Assembly: GCA_016787445.1 (NCBI GenBank)
Contig: JAEUTQ010000018.1
Location: 22,871 to 86,870 of the forward strand
Source: Bacteroidia bacterium
GTDB taxonomy: Bacteria; Bacteroidota; Bacteroidia; B-17B0; Aurantibacillaceae
Reading direction: 5' to 3'
DNA length: 64,000 bases
Part shown: positions 24,660 to 33,091 of the stretch, one piece after another
Layout of the letters: each line of letters opens with the position of its first letter
Numbering within the stretch: the stretch's first letter is position 1
The notes under the pieces: generated by a model
Seen by the model: only the letters and a program-made list of their open reading frames with translations
Databases searched by the model: none
What the model was told of the DNA's origin: nothing
Translations under genes and position numbers: made by a program

Positions 24660-25214
24660 TTAATTTAAATCAGGTACATATAAGTTACCCGAAAAGTTCT
24701 TTTTTAAATCGTTTAATTTACGCTTAATACTTGTGTCTATTTGTTTATCGTTTACAGTAAGTATAAAACCACCAATCAAACTCTTGTCAGTTTTTTCAAC
24801 TAAATCAACTTCACCGTTTACACTTTCCTTTACAATTTTTAAAACCTGTGCTTTCGATGCATCATCCAGTTTTACAGCAGTAGTAATTACTGCACTGGTA
24901 ATGTTTTTGAATGCTTTATACTGCTCATCGAAAGCATAAGCAATATTATCAATGAATCCTTCACGGCGCTTCTTAGCAATAATATCAAGGAAGGCCAAAG
25001 TAGTTGCAGAAATTTTTCCTTCGAAAATAGATTTAAGAATAGCCATCTTTTTGTCTGTTTTCACAACCGGACTTTCTAACAATACAACAAACTCTCTGTT
25101 TTCTTTACAAACCTGAGCAATAAGACGCATATCATTGCGCACTTCTTCCAATTGCTTGGTCTCAACAGCAAGGTCGATTAATGATTTAGCGTATCTTGAA
25201 GCAACGATCATCAT
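24660..25214 (-). CDS. atpH: ATP synthase F1 subunit delta
   Basis: AtpH links the F1 head to the b-subunit stalk (OSCP in mitochondria). The 184-residue protein has the N-terminal helical domain (IVASRYAKSLIDLAVETKQLEEVRNDMRLIAQV) and the C-terminal landmark EKTDKSLIGGFILTVNDKQIDTSIKRKLNDLKKNF. Two consecutive ATG codons are possible starts (25214 and 25211). The gene starts one base after atpF ends, so translation is probably coupled. Confidence 0.95.
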   Translation of the reverse strand: MMIVASRYAKSLIDLAVETKQLEEVRNDMRLIAQVCKENREFVVLLESPVVKTDKKMAILKSIFEGKISATTLAFLDIIAKKRREGFIDNIAYAFDEQYKAFKNITSAVITTAVKLDDASKAQVLKIVKESVNGEVDLVEKTDKSLIGGFILTVNDKQIDTSIKRKLNDLKKNFSGNLYVPDLN

Positions 25215-25215
25215 T

Positions 25216-25731
25216 TTAGTTCAGATTTACGTCTTTCATTAAGTTAGTTACCAATGCTTTTTGCTTATCATCAGATGAAAGCTCAGAACGCAAAATTTTC
25301 TCTGCGATTTCAATTGACAAAGTAGCTACCTGATTTTTTAATTCAGTAATTGCAGCATTTTTTTCGTTAGTGATTTGCTCACGAGCAGAAGTTAAAATAC
25401 GATCAGCTTCAGATTTAGCTTTTGTCTTTGCTTCGTTGATAATAGCATCTTTTGTATCACGGGCTTCTTTTAATAAAGCATCACGCTCAGCACGAGCTTC
25501 AGCCAAAATCTTTTCATTGCCAGCTTTTAACTCTTGCATTTCAAGCTTCGCCTTTTCTGCAGATTTTAAAGCTTCATCAATACTCTCTTCACGAGACTTA
25601 ATAGCCGCTAAAATTGGTTTCCAGGCAAATTTGCCTAACAAAACCAATAATAAAATAAACACGATGCTGGTCCAGAAGATTAAACCAACTCCCGGAGTTA
25701 CTAGTGCGTTTAAGATAAATAGTGAATTCAT
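25216..25731 (-). CDS. atpF: ATP synthase Fo subunit b
   Basis: AtpF is the peripheral stalk. The 171-residue protein has one N-terminal membrane segment (LIFWTSIVFILLLVLLGKFAWKPIL) and then a long charged helix (IKSREESIDEALKSAEKAKLEMQELKAGNEKILAEARAERDALLKEA...), as expected. The start ATG at 25731 is 68 bases downstream of atpE. That gap contains a strong terminator-like hairpin (25760-25791). Confidence 0.96.
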   Translation of the reverse strand: MNSLFILNALVTPGVGLIFWTSIVFILLLVLLGKFAWKPILAAIKSREESIDEALKSAEKAKLEMQELKAGNEKILAEARAERDALLKEARDTKDAIINEAKTKAKSEADRILTSAREQITNEKNAAITELKNQVATLSIEIAEKILRSELSSDDKQKALVTNLMKDVNLN

Positions 25732-25759
25732 TTTTTATTTCTTTTAAATAATAACTTTT

Positions 25760-25791
25760 AAAAAACAGGTCCTCTGCCAACCGCAGAGGAC
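25760..25791 (-). terminator. Terminator-like hairpin between atpE and atpF
   Basis: On the minus strand GTCCTCTGC pairs perfectly with GCAGAGGAC (25783-25791 and 25769-25777) around a five-base loop, and CTGTTTTTT follows. It lies inside the operon, nine bases after the atpE stop codon. It may cause partial termination or protect the 3' end of an atpB-atpE message. Confidence 0.75.
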
Positions 25792-25799
25792 TTTTGTTT

Positions 25800-26018
<219 letters not shown>

Positions 26019-26039
26019 TTATTTGTTATTATTTGTTTA

Positions 26040-27218
26040 TTAATGTGATTCCGTTGCATGTTCACCTGAATGCGACTCGTCGTGTGAATGGTCGGCTGTG
26101 GCCGCACCAATAAACAAGGCGGTTAACATAGTGAAAATGTAAGCTTGTAAAAATGCTACTAAACACTCTAATACATCAATAAATAATGCAAAGGCTACTG
26201 ATATTGGGGAAATTGCTAATGATTCGAAGAAGAAAATTAATCCCACTAAACTGATTACAATAATGTGTCCTGCTGTCATGTTCGCGAATAAACGAATCAT
26301 TAAGGCGAAAGGCTTAGTTAAGATACCAACCACTTCAATCGGAATTAATATTGGCCATAACCATTTTGGAGCAGGAGGCATTAAGATGTGATGCCAGTAA
26401 GCGCCATTAGCATTCACGTTGGTTACAATCAAAGTAATAACTGATAATACTAATGTAAACGCGATATTTCCGGTTAAGTTTGCACCAATTGGAATTAAAC
26501 CAAATACGTTATTAATTAAAATTAAGAAGAAAACGGTTAAAAGGTATGGAACGTATTTTTCGTAACCGTGACCAATATTTCCCTTAGCTAAATCATCGCG
26601 CACAAAAACAATTAACGGTTCAAAGAAAGATTGCTTTCCTGTTGGTGCAGAAGTAACACCGGTAGTTTTGTATGCTTTTGCAATTGAAGAGAAAATCAAG
26701 ATTAAAACAATGGCTGAAATAAAAAGCTGAGCCACGTTTTTGGTAATTGAAAAATCAAGAGGTGCAGCGTTTTTTGGGTGCCACTCACTTCCATTTTCTT
26801 CCATCTCTAAATATTGTCCGTGAACATTTGGAGTTTCTGAAGCGTAATAAATTGTTTCTTCGAAATTCACAAAACGCTCACCGTTTTTCTCTACAACATG
26901 AGTACCATGTGTATCATGATGAAATTCTCCGGATGAAAAAACAACTAATCCGTTATTGGTTTTAAGAATTACAGGTAAAGGAATGGAAACGGCGTCGTGA
27001 CCTTCACCAAATAAGTGCCAAGAGTGAGAATCTAAAATGTGTTCGAAAGCAACTTTTGTGATATCTACTTTTTGTTCTTTGTTGTGTCCGTCTGAAACAT
27101 GCACCGCGCTAGAATCACCATGGTGCTCTAATTCGGTTGGTTCGCCGGCGGCAACCTTACCTGAAAACAGGAAAAAAAGGACTAAAAAAATCGGGAAAAA
27201 TATCGCTTTTGCTCGCAT
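26040..27218 (-). CDS. atpB: ATP synthase Fo subunit a
   Basis: AtpB is the stator that carries the proton half-channels. The 392-residue protein begins with a signal-peptide-like segment (RAKAIFFPIFLVLFFLFSGKVAAGEP). About 150 His-rich and acidic extracytoplasmic residues follow (HHGDSSAVHVSDGHNKEQ..., SHSWHLFGEGHDAV), then the membrane domain. The essential Arg region is FALMIRLFANMTAGHIIVISLVG. The large N-terminal extension is typical of Bacteroidota a-subunits, as I recall. The tail is also His-rich (DHSHDESHSGEHATESH). I use the ATG at 27218; an in-frame TTG four codons upstream is less likely. A -7 element lies at 27258-27265. Confidence 0.95.
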   Translation of the reverse strand: MRAKAIFFPIFLVLFFLFSGKVAAGEPTELEHHGDSSAVHVSDGHNKEQKVDITKVAFEHILDSHSWHLFGEGHDAVSIPLPVILKTNNGLVVFSSGEFHHDTHGTHVVEKNGERFVNFEETIYYASETPNVHGQYLEMEENGSEWHPKNAAPLDFSITKNVAQLFISAIVLILIFSSIAKAYKTTGVTSAPTGKQSFFEPLIVFVRDDLAKGNIGHGYEKYVPYLLTVFFLILINNVFGLIPIGANLTGNIAFTLVLSVITLIVTNVNANGAYWHHILMPPAPKWLWPILIPIEVVGILTKPFALMIRLFANMTAGHIIVISLVGLIFFFESLAISPISVAFALFIDVLECLVAFLQAYIFTMLTALFIGAATADHSHDESHSGEHATESH

Positions 27219-27257
27219 GAAAAATCTCAAAAATTATCGTTCTTTAAATTTCGGGTG

Positions 27258-27265
27258 CAAATGTA
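27258..27265 (-). promoter_or_regulatory. -7 promoter element for the ATP synthase operon
   Basis: The minus strand reads TACATTTG, matching TAnnTTTG, 39 bases upstream of the atpB ATG. No clear -33 TTG is visible. It is the only exact match in the 200-base gap before the ABC transporter gene. Confidence 0.45.
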
Positions 27266-27418
27266 GGTATAAAATGATATTTCGAGAAATTATTTATGAA
27301 GAAAAATGGTAAAAATCCGAATTTGTTAAGGCTTGAATTTTAACTAGTTAGAATATTTGTATTACTTGCTTAGCGTGATTTTAGTCAGTTTACTGATTTT
27401 GAGCGACGAAGACGGCTT

Positions 27419-28684
27419 TTAACGCATGCGTTTATACACCTGATAGTAATAAGCTCCGCCAAAACAAGCGGCCGCGAAAACTAAAAGTTTAAATAAGTGT
27501 ATCCAAATCGCCGAAAAGGAAACGCCTCTAAGAAAAACCCCGTAAAATGCTTCTAATCCCCAATTTAGCGGTGAAATTGAGCTGATGCTTTTCATGATTT
27601 CAGGCATAACAAAAGTTGGAATCCAAACTCCGCCCAAAGCAGCCAATAAAACCACAAATACAGCTCCAAATAAGGCAGCCTGATCTTGAGAGCTGGCTAT
27701 GGTTCCAACTAATAAACCAAAAGCGGTAGCAGCCAATCCGGCACTCAGGGCAATACTGAATAATGTAAAATAATTTTCGCCGGTTTGTAAGGTTGGAAGT
27801 CCCATTAAAGGCAATATATATAAGCCCACGCTTAACATTAAAGCAAATTGAATCAATGAGACAATAAGATACAAGGTGATTTTTCCGGCCAAAACAAAAA
27901 CATAGGACCCCGGCATTGTAAGTAATCTGAATGCGCTTCCATCTTCCCGCTCGCGAATAATATTTCCAGATAACGGAATACAAATAAAAAACATAGCGAA
28001 CATTGTCCAGGCTGGCACGTTATGCTGCACTGAATTTGGCACCAGTGTTGATTCGTTGTTTGTTGCGTACTCTTCGCTTGTTGATACTAAAGGTTTTGTT
28101 TCCAGTGTTACTTCTTCCGATGACGGCATTAAGTCTTTCATTTCCACCTTCAAAACATCAACCATACTCTGCATTTCCAATGCTGAAACAATCCGACCAA
28201 TAGCACCACTAATACTTACTTTAAAAGACTGCTTGGTGATAGGATCAAAATATAATTTCAACTGCAGCGAGGCTGTGTCAACTACAGATGGCAATGTATC
28301 TTCTGCCGGAAATAATTTTGAGATACGCTGAGATGCTTTTTCGCGTAAACGTGTTGTGCTTTTCTCGGGAATAAAAATGCCAATTAAATACTTACCTGTT
28401 GCTATGAGTTCTCGTGCCTCTTCCTGATTGATATCCTGCTTCTGTACATCAAAAAATTTAGTCTGCTTTAAGGCTCTTTCTAATTGCACCGATAAAGAAT
28501 CATGATCTTTATCCACCAATAAGAGAGGAACAGAGGTTTCGTTTACCGACTTAAACGTTGTATCCTGTATGATTGTTACCACAAAAACCAGCGCCATTGG
28601 CATAATAAACATAATGCCCATTGCCGCCTTGTCGCGCACCAGTACTTTGTACTCTTTATATAAACTATATAATAGTTTTTTCAT
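27419..28684 (-). CDS. ABC-2 type transporter permease
   Basis: This 421-residue membrane protein has one N-terminal helix (MGIMFIMPMALVFVVTII) and a large extracytoplasmic domain of about 190 residues. A block of five further helices follows (WTMFAMFFICIPLSGNIIREREDGSAFRLLTMPGSYVFVLAGKITLYLIVSLIQFALMLSVGLYIL...). This is the ABC2 membrane type 3 architecture, used for export. It follows the ATPase gene by two bases, and the pair lies directly downstream of the hotdog, darB and darA genes. Export of a flexirubin-type lipid pigment or precursor is therefore a reasonable inference, not something the protein sequence proves. The substrate is otherwise unknown. Confidence 0.88.
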   Translation of the reverse strand: MKKLLYSLYKEYKVLVRDKAAMGIMFIMPMALVFVVTIIQDTTFKSVNETSVPLLLVDKDHDSLSVQLERALKQTKFFDVQKQDINQEEARELIATGKYLIGIFIPEKSTTRLREKASQRISKLFPAEDTLPSVVDTASLQLKLYFDPITKQSFKVSISGAIGRIVSALEMQSMVDVLKVEMKDLMPSSEEVTLETKPLVSTSEEYATNNESTLVPNSVQHNVPAWTMFAMFFICIPLSGNIIREREDGSAFRLLTMPGSYVFVLAGKITLYLIVSLIQFALMLSVGLYILPLMGLPTLQTGENYFTLFSIALSAGLAATAFGLLVGTIASSQDQAALFGAVFVVLLAALGGVWIPTFVMPEIMKSISSISPLNWGLEAFYGVFLRGVSFSAIWIHLFKLLVFAAACFGGAYYYQVYKRMR

Positions 28685-28686
28685 GT

Positions 28687-29451
28687 TTAATCCCTGAATT
28701 TCCTTCCTGTTATTTTCAGGTAAACTTCTTCTATGGTATTACAACCGTTGTTTTGTATTAATTCTTTTGTAGAACCTTCCGTTATTAATTTCCCTTCATC
28801 AATGATGGCAATGTGCGAACAAAAATCTTCAGCCTCATCCAAATGATGTGAGGTGTAAAAAATTGTCATTCCCTTTTCGCTATTCAATTTTTTTAAATAA
28901 TTGATGATGGCTGTTTTGGATTGGATATCAACTCCTACCGTAGGTTCGTCGAGAATTAATAATTGCGGATGATGTAACAATCCGGCAATTAAATTAATCC
29001 TGCGTTTCATCCCTCCAGAGAAGGTTTTTATTAATTGATCTTTATGCTCAAATAAACCCAACACTTCCAAATTATACTTAATTCGTTGTTTTAATTCATC
29101 AGTTTCAATACCATACATGTGTCCGAGAAACAACAAATTCTCATAAGCAGTTAACTTAGGATAAAGTGCGATTTCCTGTGGAACAACTCCAATTATTTGC
29201 TTAATCTTTTTGGAATCAACCGCTGTGTCCCAACCGTTAGTTATGATTTTTCCGTTGGTAGGAGAAAACAGTCCGCACAGCATGGAAATGAGAGTGGTTT
29301 TTCCGGCTCCGTTTGGACCTAACAAACCAAAAATACTTTGCTTAGGAATAACTAATGAAAGATCATTTACAGCAGGTCTTGGTGCGTTTTTGTACGACTT
29401 TAAAACATTTTGTATTTCTACCAAAGGGGCACCCTGCATTTTAATCTTCAT
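28687..29451 (-). CDS. ABC transporter ATP-binding protein
   Basis: The 254-residue protein is a single nucleotide-binding domain. Walker A is GLLGPNGAGKTTLISML, the Q-loop is IIGVVPQEIALYPKLTAYENLLFLG, the signature is KTFSGGMKRRINLIAGLLHHPQLLILDEPTVGVD, and the switch His is in FYTSHHLDEAEDF. It energises the adjacent permease. I choose ATG 29451. An upstream TTG at 29463 overlaps a TATTTTTG promoter element, which makes the longer form unlikely. The hotdog gene ends 20 bases upstream. Confidence 0.94.
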   Translation of the reverse strand: MKIKMQGAPLVEIQNVLKSYKNAPRPAVNDLSLVIPKQSIFGLLGPNGAGKTTLISMLCGLFSPTNGKIITNGWDTAVDSKKIKQIIGVVPQEIALYPKLTAYENLLFLGHMYGIETDELKQRIKYNLEVLGLFEHKDQLIKTFSGGMKRRINLIAGLLHHPQLLILDEPTVGVDIQSKTAIINYLKKLNSEKGMTIFYTSHHLDEAEDFCSHIAIIDEGKLITEGSTKELIQNNGCNTIEEVYLKITGRKFRD

Positions 29452-29460
29452 TAGAGTGCA

Positions 29461-29468
29461 CAAAAATA
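29461..29468 (-). promoter_or_regulatory. -7 promoter element for the ABC transporter pair
   Basis: The minus strand reads TATTTTTG, a full TAnnTTTG match, only 9 bases before the ATG at 29451. If used, the message would have almost no leader. It would give the transporter genes a start independent of the dar genes. Confidence 0.35.
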
Positions 29469-29471
29469 AGA

Positions 29472-29894
29472 TTATTCTTGTAAAAAAATCTTCATTTCAC
29501 ACGATGCAACAGGTTGTCCGTTACATGTGGATGTGACAATAACCAAAGTAACATTCATTACAAAGGCTTTTATTTTAACTTCCGTGATTACTTCCGTACC
29601 CACTTTTGGAAGCTGTTGAATTTGTAAATCCTTAATATTACCAATGAAACCAACCTTTGGCGGTAAATTATGTTGACGGGCAATGTATCCAGCGTGAGCC
29701 GCGGCTGATTGCGCTAAATTTTCTGTAATTCCGGCTTCCGTTAATGCGCCATTCTCTACTAACAAATGATCCTCTTCAACCAAAAATCCTGTTTTAACAC
29801 TTTCCTGCGTGCTTTCATAGATGGTATGAACAAGACAAATAGGATTGCGTTGAGGAATGTATTCAAAAATATGTTCGCGTGTTACAAGTGCCAT
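29472..29894 (-). CDS. FabZ-like hotdog dehydratase of the dar locus
   Basis: The 140-residue protein resembles the hotdog-fold 3-hydroxyacyl-ACP dehydratases found in aryl polyene and flexirubin clusters. It begins HIFEYIPQRNPICLVHTIYES, similar to the FabZ active-site strand but with the usual His-containing loop changed. The hotdog helix is AGITENLAQSAAAHAGYIARQ. The ending IVTSTCNGQPVASCEMKIFL is the last strand pair. Catalytic residues cannot be confirmed by eye. Its start codon overlaps the darB stop (TAATG), which implies translational coupling and a shared pathway. Confidence 0.75.
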   Translation of the reverse strand: MALVTREHIFEYIPQRNPICLVHTIYESTQESVKTGFLVEEDHLLVENGALTEAGITENLAQSAAAHAGYIARQHNLPPKVGFIGNIKDLQIQQLPKVGTEVITEVKIKAFVMNVTLVIVTSTCNGQPVASCEMKIFLQE

Positions 29895-31033
29895 TATACA
29901 ACAGTTAATAAAGCGTTAGAATAGGAGAAACGAGCGCTCTCCGGAACAGACAAAAATATTTTCTCACCCTTCTTTAATTTCCCGCTGTTCAACAAAGCTT
30001 CAAGAGCTAAAAAGATGGATGCAGCGCCTACATTTCCGACTTCAGGTAAATTTAAAAACCATTTATCGCGCGGCACCACTGTGTCAGTTAATTCCATCTC
30101 CGCATAAATTTTATCAGCAAAATACATACTGGAAATATGCGGCAAATAATAATCAATCTCTGAAGACTTTAAATTGTGTTTCAATAATGAAGATGCATAA
30201 GCCTTACCTCCAAACTTCACAATATTCTTATCCAATAATTTTACATCTTGCTTTAGTGTAAAAAGTGATTTACCTAAAATATCGCTTACAGGATGATCGG
30301 CCCATCCTTTTAAACCACCATCATACTTCTCACCGCCCATATACATACACGTTTCTGCCTCGTTAGCAAAACTGTAATTTTCAATCCACTCCACTTTTAA
30401 ACTAAGTGCTGAAGCATTTGGTTTACTCGTAACGTATGCAGCAGCAGCTCCATCACTTAACATCCAGCGTAAAAATTCTTTATCGAAAGCAATAATTGGA
30501 TTTGCTTCTAACAACTCCAGTTTTTTATTCTCTTCTTCAAAATTCTGATGCTTCAACATGGCAGAGGTTCTTTCAGATGCAGCAACCACGGCATTCTGAG
30601 TATCACCTGAAAGCACTGATAAATAAGAATGTTTTAGTGCGTGCATACCCGTGCAACACACGCCGCTAAAAGAAATAACCTGTGTATTTGAAGTTTCAGG
30701 AAGGAGACCATGCACCATTACTGCATGTGATGGCGTAAGCTGATCAGGAGTAGTTGTGCCACACGTTAGTAACTCAATTTTCTTTAACTCATTCGAATCT
30801 GAAAACAGTTTCTTAATAGCATTAGCCGTTAATTGAGCATTCGTATGAGTCGCCTCTGAATTTTTAGTAAGCGCGTAATAACGGTTTTTAATTCCATTAC
30901 TGCGCAAAACAATTGCCTTCGATCGCGATTTACGTCCGCCAATTACCCCAAGGTATTCCTCCATTTCATCATTTGAAACAGGTTTACCCGGTAAATAACT
31001 GGATATTTTATTTATGTAAACGCTATTAGCCAT
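29894..31033 (-). CDS. darB: DarB-like beta-ketoacyl synthase III (dialkylresorcinol pathway)
   Basis: The 379-residue protein is a KAS III/FabH-type thiolase-fold enzyme. The N-terminus is VYINKISSYLPGKPVSNDEME, followed by IELLTCGTTTPDQLTPSHAVMVH. The likely nucleophilic Cys is in VISFSGVCCTGMHALKHSYLSV. LSDGAAAAYVTSKP and the late VGNVGAASIFLALEALL correspond to the second half. In known dialkylresorcinol pathways DarB works with DarA to condense two acyl chains into the resorcinol ring. I set the start at ATG 31033 (MANSVYINK), since the longer frame starts with TTG. A TACTTTTG element 53 bases upstream suggests its own promoter. Confidence 0.85.
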   Translation of the reverse strand: MANSVYINKISSYLPGKPVSNDEMEEYLGVIGGRKSRSKAIVLRSNGIKNRYYALTKNSEATHTNAQLTANAIKKLFSDSNELKKIELLTCGTTTPDQLTPSHAVMVHGLLPETSNTQVISFSGVCCTGMHALKHSYLSVLSGDTQNAVVAASERTSAMLKHQNFEEENKKLELLEANPIIAFDKEFLRWMLSDGAAAAYVTSKPNASALSLKVEWIENYSFANEAETCMYMGGEKYDGGLKGWADHPVSDILGKSLFTLKQDVKLLDKNIVKFGGKAYASSLLKHNLKSSEIDYYLPHISSMYFADKIYAEMELTDTVVPRDKWFLNLPEVGNVGAASIFLALEALLNSGKLKKGEKIFLSVPESARFSYSNALLTVV

Positions 31034-31086
31034 TCTATCTCTTTTAAACAAAAGATAATTGATTTTGTTTAATTAAAGCCAGGGCA

Positions 31087-31094
31087 CAAAAGTA
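31087..31094 (-). promoter_or_regulatory. -7 promoter element for darB
   Basis: The minus strand reads TACTTTTG, a TAnnTTTG match, in the 119-base gap between darA and darB. It lies in the loop side of a short GCACA/TGTGC inverted repeat. Confidence 0.35.
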
Positions 31095-31152
31095 ATATTT
31101 CTGTGCTAATTACGTGTTTAACATGAAAAAATAAGTGGCAGCGGGTATATCA

Positions 31153-32076
31153 TCAAGACTTTAAACCCGTTTGCTGGTAGTAAGCAATTTCCCTTTTCAT
31201 TTTACCGGGAACAATAATTGGAGTTAAACGCGCCACAATAGTAATAATGGGTGAAAGAAGTAAAATAGCTGTAGGCAATACAATTCCAAAAATACGAACG
31301 CGTGTTTTGCGGGCAGGATTTCCTGAATTACCTTTTTTCCGAATATAATTCGCGTAGATTGGAAACATGGCTCGACCTCTACCCTCCATAATCATAATAT
31401 TAGCGCGTAGAAAATTTAAATTAGCCTGTACAATTTTTGGTTGAAGTGAACTATAATTATTTTTTTCTAAACATGATTTTATTTCCTCTCCAACACCGGA
31501 GGCCGCATCCAAATCCTTCTGATTAATTCCGTATCGAGGAAAAAAGCCCATAAATTTTTCTTTCACACCCTTCAATTCAAATGCTAATACAGTTACTAAA
31601 CTGGTGAGATTAGAAGAATGATCCGGAAAAACAAGATTGCCCACCAAATTCGCGTTTAAATCCTTCAAATATTTTTTCATTTTCTCTTGCGCACCCAACC
31701 ACATGTTACGGCAATTAATAATTGTAATGACCGGCTTTCCATTCAGTAATTTCTTTGCTTCAGGAGTTTGCAGAAACGAACTAATGGGGCGACATACACT
31801 TAAAAACCAAGGTTGATAGGCTATGACTATTAAATCATAATTTTTTTCAGGATTAATTTTTAAAGGCTGCAATTCCATTGGAATTCCAAACACATTTTCA
31901 GGAAAGGCATCCATAAATTCCTGATAACCCCATGGATACGAAAAAGGAACTTTTGGTGAAATTAATTCGTAATCGATTTCATAATTGCTATCCTGCACAA
32001 ACGATTTAAGCGAAGCGTCTATTGCGCTCTTTGCCTGCCCTGTTTGTGTAAAATAGATAACCAGAATTTTTTTCAT
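31153..32076 (-). CDS. darA: DarA-like dialkylresorcinol condensing enzyme
   Basis: The 307-residue protein begins with a flavodoxin-like segment (KKILVIYFTQTGQAKSAIDASLKSF). It has VPFSYPWGYQEFMDAFPENVFGIP, YDLIVIAYQPWFLSVCRPISSFLQ and VITIINCRNMWLGAQEKMKKYL, which I recall from proteins named DarA in flexirubin clusters. The C-terminus has a hydrophobic segment (IFGIVLPTAILLLSPIITIVARL), so it may be membrane-associated. DarA and DarB together form the 2,5-dialkylresorcinol from two acyl intermediates. The gene heads a minus-strand group darA-darB-hotdog-ABC and has a TAAATTTG element 17 bases upstream, interleaved with the divergent RidA promoter. Confidence 0.85.
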   Translation of the reverse strand: MKKILVIYFTQTGQAKSAIDASLKSFVQDSNYEIDYELISPKVPFSYPWGYQEFMDAFPENVFGIPMELQPLKINPEKNYDLIVIAYQPWFLSVCRPISSFLQTPEAKKLLNGKPVITIINCRNMWLGAQEKMKKYLKDLNANLVGNLVFPDHSSNLTSLVTVLAFELKGVKEKFMGFFPRYGINQKDLDAASGVGEEIKSCLEKNNYSSLQPKIVQANLNFLRANIMIMEGRGRAMFPIYANYIRKKGNSGNPARKTRVRIFGIVLPTAILLLSPIITIVARLTPIIVPGKMKREIAYYQQTGLKS

Positions 32077-32093
32077 GACAAATTAATTACTCG

Positions 32094-32101
32094 CAAATTT
32101 A
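32094..32101 (-). promoter_or_regulatory. -7 promoter element for darA
   Basis: The minus strand reads TAAATTTG (TAnnTTTG), 17 bases before the darA ATG. Its expected -33 position falls on or just beyond the -7 element of the divergent RidA gene. Confidence 0.5.
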
Positions 32102-32111
32102 AGCTTATATT

Positions 32112-32119
32112 TATATTTG
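32112..32119 (+). promoter_or_regulatory. -7 promoter element for the RidA gene
   Basis: TATATTTG matches TAnnTTTG, 15 bases before the ATG at 32135. It also shows that a TTG at 32117 is not the start codon, because that triplet is part of the promoter element. Confidence 0.5.
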
Positions 32120-32134
32120 CTTTTAAATTTTATC

Positions 32135-32560
32135 ATGAGTAACGAAAACATTAAAATAGAATCGGGTAAGGCACCAGAACCGGTTGGTTTATATCCGCAT
32201 GCTCGTCGCGTTGGCAATTTATTATTTTTAAGTGGTGTGGGGCCACGCGAGAGAGGTACTAAAAAAATTCCGGGAGTGGAACTCGATGACAATAACAACA
32301 TCATTAGTTACGATATTGCCGCTCAATGTCACAGTGTTTTCAGAAACATCAAATACATTTTAGAAGATTCAGGAAGCAGTTGGGATAAAATTGTTGATGT
32401 AACGGTTTTCTTAACCAACATGAAAGACGATTTTCCTATTTATAATAAAATTTGGGCCGAGTATTTTAAAGATAATGCGCCTTGCAGAACAACTTTGGAA
32501 ATAAATAAACTGCCAACGCCAATTGCTATCGAATTAAAAGTTATTGCAACCATCGATTAA
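32135..32560 (+). CDS. RidA-family protein, 2-aminomuconate deaminase-like
   Basis: The 141-residue protein is a RidA (YjgF/YER057c/UK114) member. It has GLYPHARRVGNLLFLSGVGPRERGTKKIPGVELD, which is the pattern of the aminomuconate deaminase subgroup. The core QCHSVFRNIKYILEDSGSSWDKIVDVTVFLTNMKDDFPIYNKIW follows, and then CRTTLEINKLPTPIAIELKVIA with the conserved Arg. RidA proteins hydrolyse reactive enamine or imine intermediates; the substrate here is not known. The start is ATG 32135. It is divergent from darA and followed after 11 bases by a small exported protein. Confidence 0.9.
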   Translation: MSNENIKIESGKAPEPVGLYPHARRVGNLLFLSGVGPRERGTKKIPGVELDDNNNIISYDIAAQCHSVFRNIKYILEDSGSSWDKIVDVTVFLTNMKDDFPIYNKIWAEYFKDNAPCRTTLEINKLPTPIAIELKVIATID

Positions 32561-32571
32561 ACATTGCAACC

Positions 32572-32988
32572 ATGAAAAAAATCATTTCTATACTATTACT
32601 TTTCTTCTGCGCTTCGGTATTTTCTCAGAACGAAAAACAAGACTATTCTAAACTGAAAATTTTAGATGACGTTAAGTTGAGCGTGGAAGGTGTTGACTTA
32701 TTAGGAAACACCACGCAAAAAAACATGGAAGCTTTGAAAGAATTAAAATTAACCGGACTGGATGCGGAGAATTTTAAAATCATTTACTATCATTTTAAAA
32801 CCAACTACAAACATAGTTTAACCAAAGATGAGTTTACCGATGGAATTATTACAGAAGCCATGACAAAATTCTTTCATGATCTGGAAAGTAATTGCAAAGT
32901 GACTTTCGAAGAAATAGTTATTAAACAAACAGAAACAGGAAAGCTATTTAAAATCACTCCACTTACTTTGGTTATTAAGGTAGATTAA
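32572..32988 (+). CDS. Small exported protein of unknown function
   Basis: I do not recognise this 138-residue protein. It has a clear signal peptide (KKIISILLLFFCASVFSQ) and a mature domain with mixed helix and strand (LKILDDVKLSVEGVDLLGNTTQKNMEALKELKLTGLDAENFKIIYYHF...). There is no lipobox Cys at the expected cleavage site. The single mature Cys is in ESNCKVTFEE. It lies 11 bases after the RidA-family gene and ends 20 bases before a terminator, so the two genes form a short unit. Confidence 0.75.
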   Translation: MKKIISILLLFFCASVFSQNEKQDYSKLKILDDVKLSVEGVDLLGNTTQKNMEALKELKLTGLDAENFKIIYYHFKTNYKHSLTKDEFTDGIITEAMTKFFHDLESNCKVTFEEIVIKQTETGKLFKITPLTLVIKVD

Positions 32989-33008
32989 TCTGCCAAAAAT
33001 TCAATATG

Positions 33009-33035
33009 AAAAAGCCCTAATTATTCGGGCTTTTT
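33009..33035 (+). terminator. Intrinsic terminator after the RidA unit
   Basis: AAAAAGCCC (33009-33017) pairs with GGGCTTTTT (33027-33035), a 9-bp stem ending in a T run, 20 bases after the stop codon at 32988. Confidence 0.85.
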
Positions 33036-33091
33036 AGTATATTTATATAATAAATTAGGCATCCCCGCGTTAATCTTTAAAATTCAACATC

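Noticed and set aside
27385..27405. TCAGT/ACTGA inverted repeat downstream of the ABC permease as a terminator
   Set aside because: A short stem with a two-base loop and no T run; too weak to support.
27600..27983. 127-residue open frame inside the ABC permease gene, same strand, other frame
   Set aside because: No family similarity; the permease frame has clear membrane topology over the same bases.
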